From Deltaproteobacteria bacterium (GTDB taxonomy: Bacteria; Bdellovibrionota_C; UBA2361; SZUA-149; JAITKM01), in NCBI GenBank assembly GCA_031278395.1, contig JAITKM010000017.1, positions 1 through 6,603 on the forward strand: a stretch of DNA of 6,603 nucleotides, given 5' to 3'. The position numbers and the translations under genes were made by a program. Below the pieces are notes generated by a model, which saw nothing but the letters and a program-made list of their open reading frames with translations, did no database searches and was not told the origin of the DNA. Positions 6,450 through 6,603 of this stretch are shown here, in pieces (the first letter of the stretch is position 1; each line of letters begins with the position of its first letter).

Positions 6450-6603
6450 ATGCGTAATAAAATATGAGATTTTATGTTGAAATGAAAAAGCAAAGTCTTC
6501 ATAAAAAAGTAAATTAAAATGGAATTTTTTAACATAATATGAAAAGCATCATAATCAACTTTATTAAATCTTTGTTTTTTTTTCATGCTGAAATCTTGCT
6601 TAA
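6446..6603 (-). CDS. Possible C-terminal end of an upstream gene, or short ORF
   Basis: A minus-strand frame is open from the right edge (about 51 codons) to a TGA at 6446-6448 that overlaps the ketoisomerase ATG as ATGA. An open stretch of this length is unlikely by chance in DNA this rich in A and T, and the 4-bp overlap fits an operon. However, the predicted peptide is only a mix of Phe, Ile, Lys and Leu with no family I recognise. It contains an internal ATG at 6584-6586 followed at once by A9, so a 46-aa ORF is also possible. Alternatively the stretch is non-coding upstream sequence with a promoter. Confidence 0.3.
   Translation of the reverse strand, partial: KQDFSMKKKQRFNKVDYDAFHIMLKNSILIYFFMKTLLFHFNIKSHILLRI

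Noticed and set aside
6530-6560. Promoter-like TTGATT with TATGTT at 16-bp spacing upstream of the ketoisomerase on the minus strand
   Set aside because: Both hexamers match only four of six consensus bases and such pairs arise readily in this composition; the ATGA overlap argues for read-through from an upstream gene.

Overview
This window is an AT-rich stretch of bacterial DNA with every supportable gene on the minus strand. It reads as part of a surface-glycan locus (O-antigen, capsule or similar). The contents point to a low-GC, probably Gram-negative, host-associated bacterium. The reasons are a sugar-nucleotide ketoisomerase, a flippase-type ABC exporter, activated-group enzymes, and a homopolymeric G/C tract of the kind used for phase variation by Campylobacter and its relatives. 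I cannot name the species from sequence alone.

In transcription order (high to low coordinates) the layout starts with a possible upstream gene end at the right edge. A 141-aa FdtA/QdtA-type dTDP-sugar 3,4-ketoisomerase (6024-6449) follows, then a 595-aa PglK/MsbA-like ABC exporter (4162-5949). A 250-bp gap comes next, holding a short open frame that may be the remnant of an acyl-carrier-protein-like gene. After it is a tight unit: an APS-kinase-like protein (3387-3911), a SAM methyltransferase (2621-3406), a second paralogous methyltransferase broken by one in-frame TGA (1834-2613), a CysQ-type bisphosphate nucleotidase (1074-1826), and a CDP-glycerol glycerophosphotransferase-like protein that runs off the left edge (1-1077). 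The genes in this unit overlap by 20 or 4 bp or are separated by 7 bp, so they are almost certainly cotranscribed and translationally coupled.

The ketoisomerase and exporter fit synthesis and membrane translocation of a glycan containing a 3-amino-3,6-dideoxyhexose. The second unit looks like a decoration module. A small kinase of the CysC fold and a CysQ phosphatase suggest a 3'-phosphorylated nucleotide donor is made and its by-product recycled. The two methyltransferases and the phosphotransferase would modify or attach the group. Two readings are open: ordinary sulfation (PAPS made, PAP recycled), or a modification like Campylobacter O-methyl phosphoramidate, where a CysC-like enzyme (Cj1415) acts on CDP-phosphoramidate and two methyltransferase genes lie close by. 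I favour the second reading, but neither a sulfotransferase nor the phosphoramidate-forming enzymes are in the window.

The two most notable features are a C10-A8 double homopolymer inside the intact methyltransferase, just before its SAM-binding motif, where any one-base slip of the C tract stops translation within a few codons; and the nonsense codon in its neighbour. Together they suggest that methylation of the surface group varies or is being lost in this lineage.
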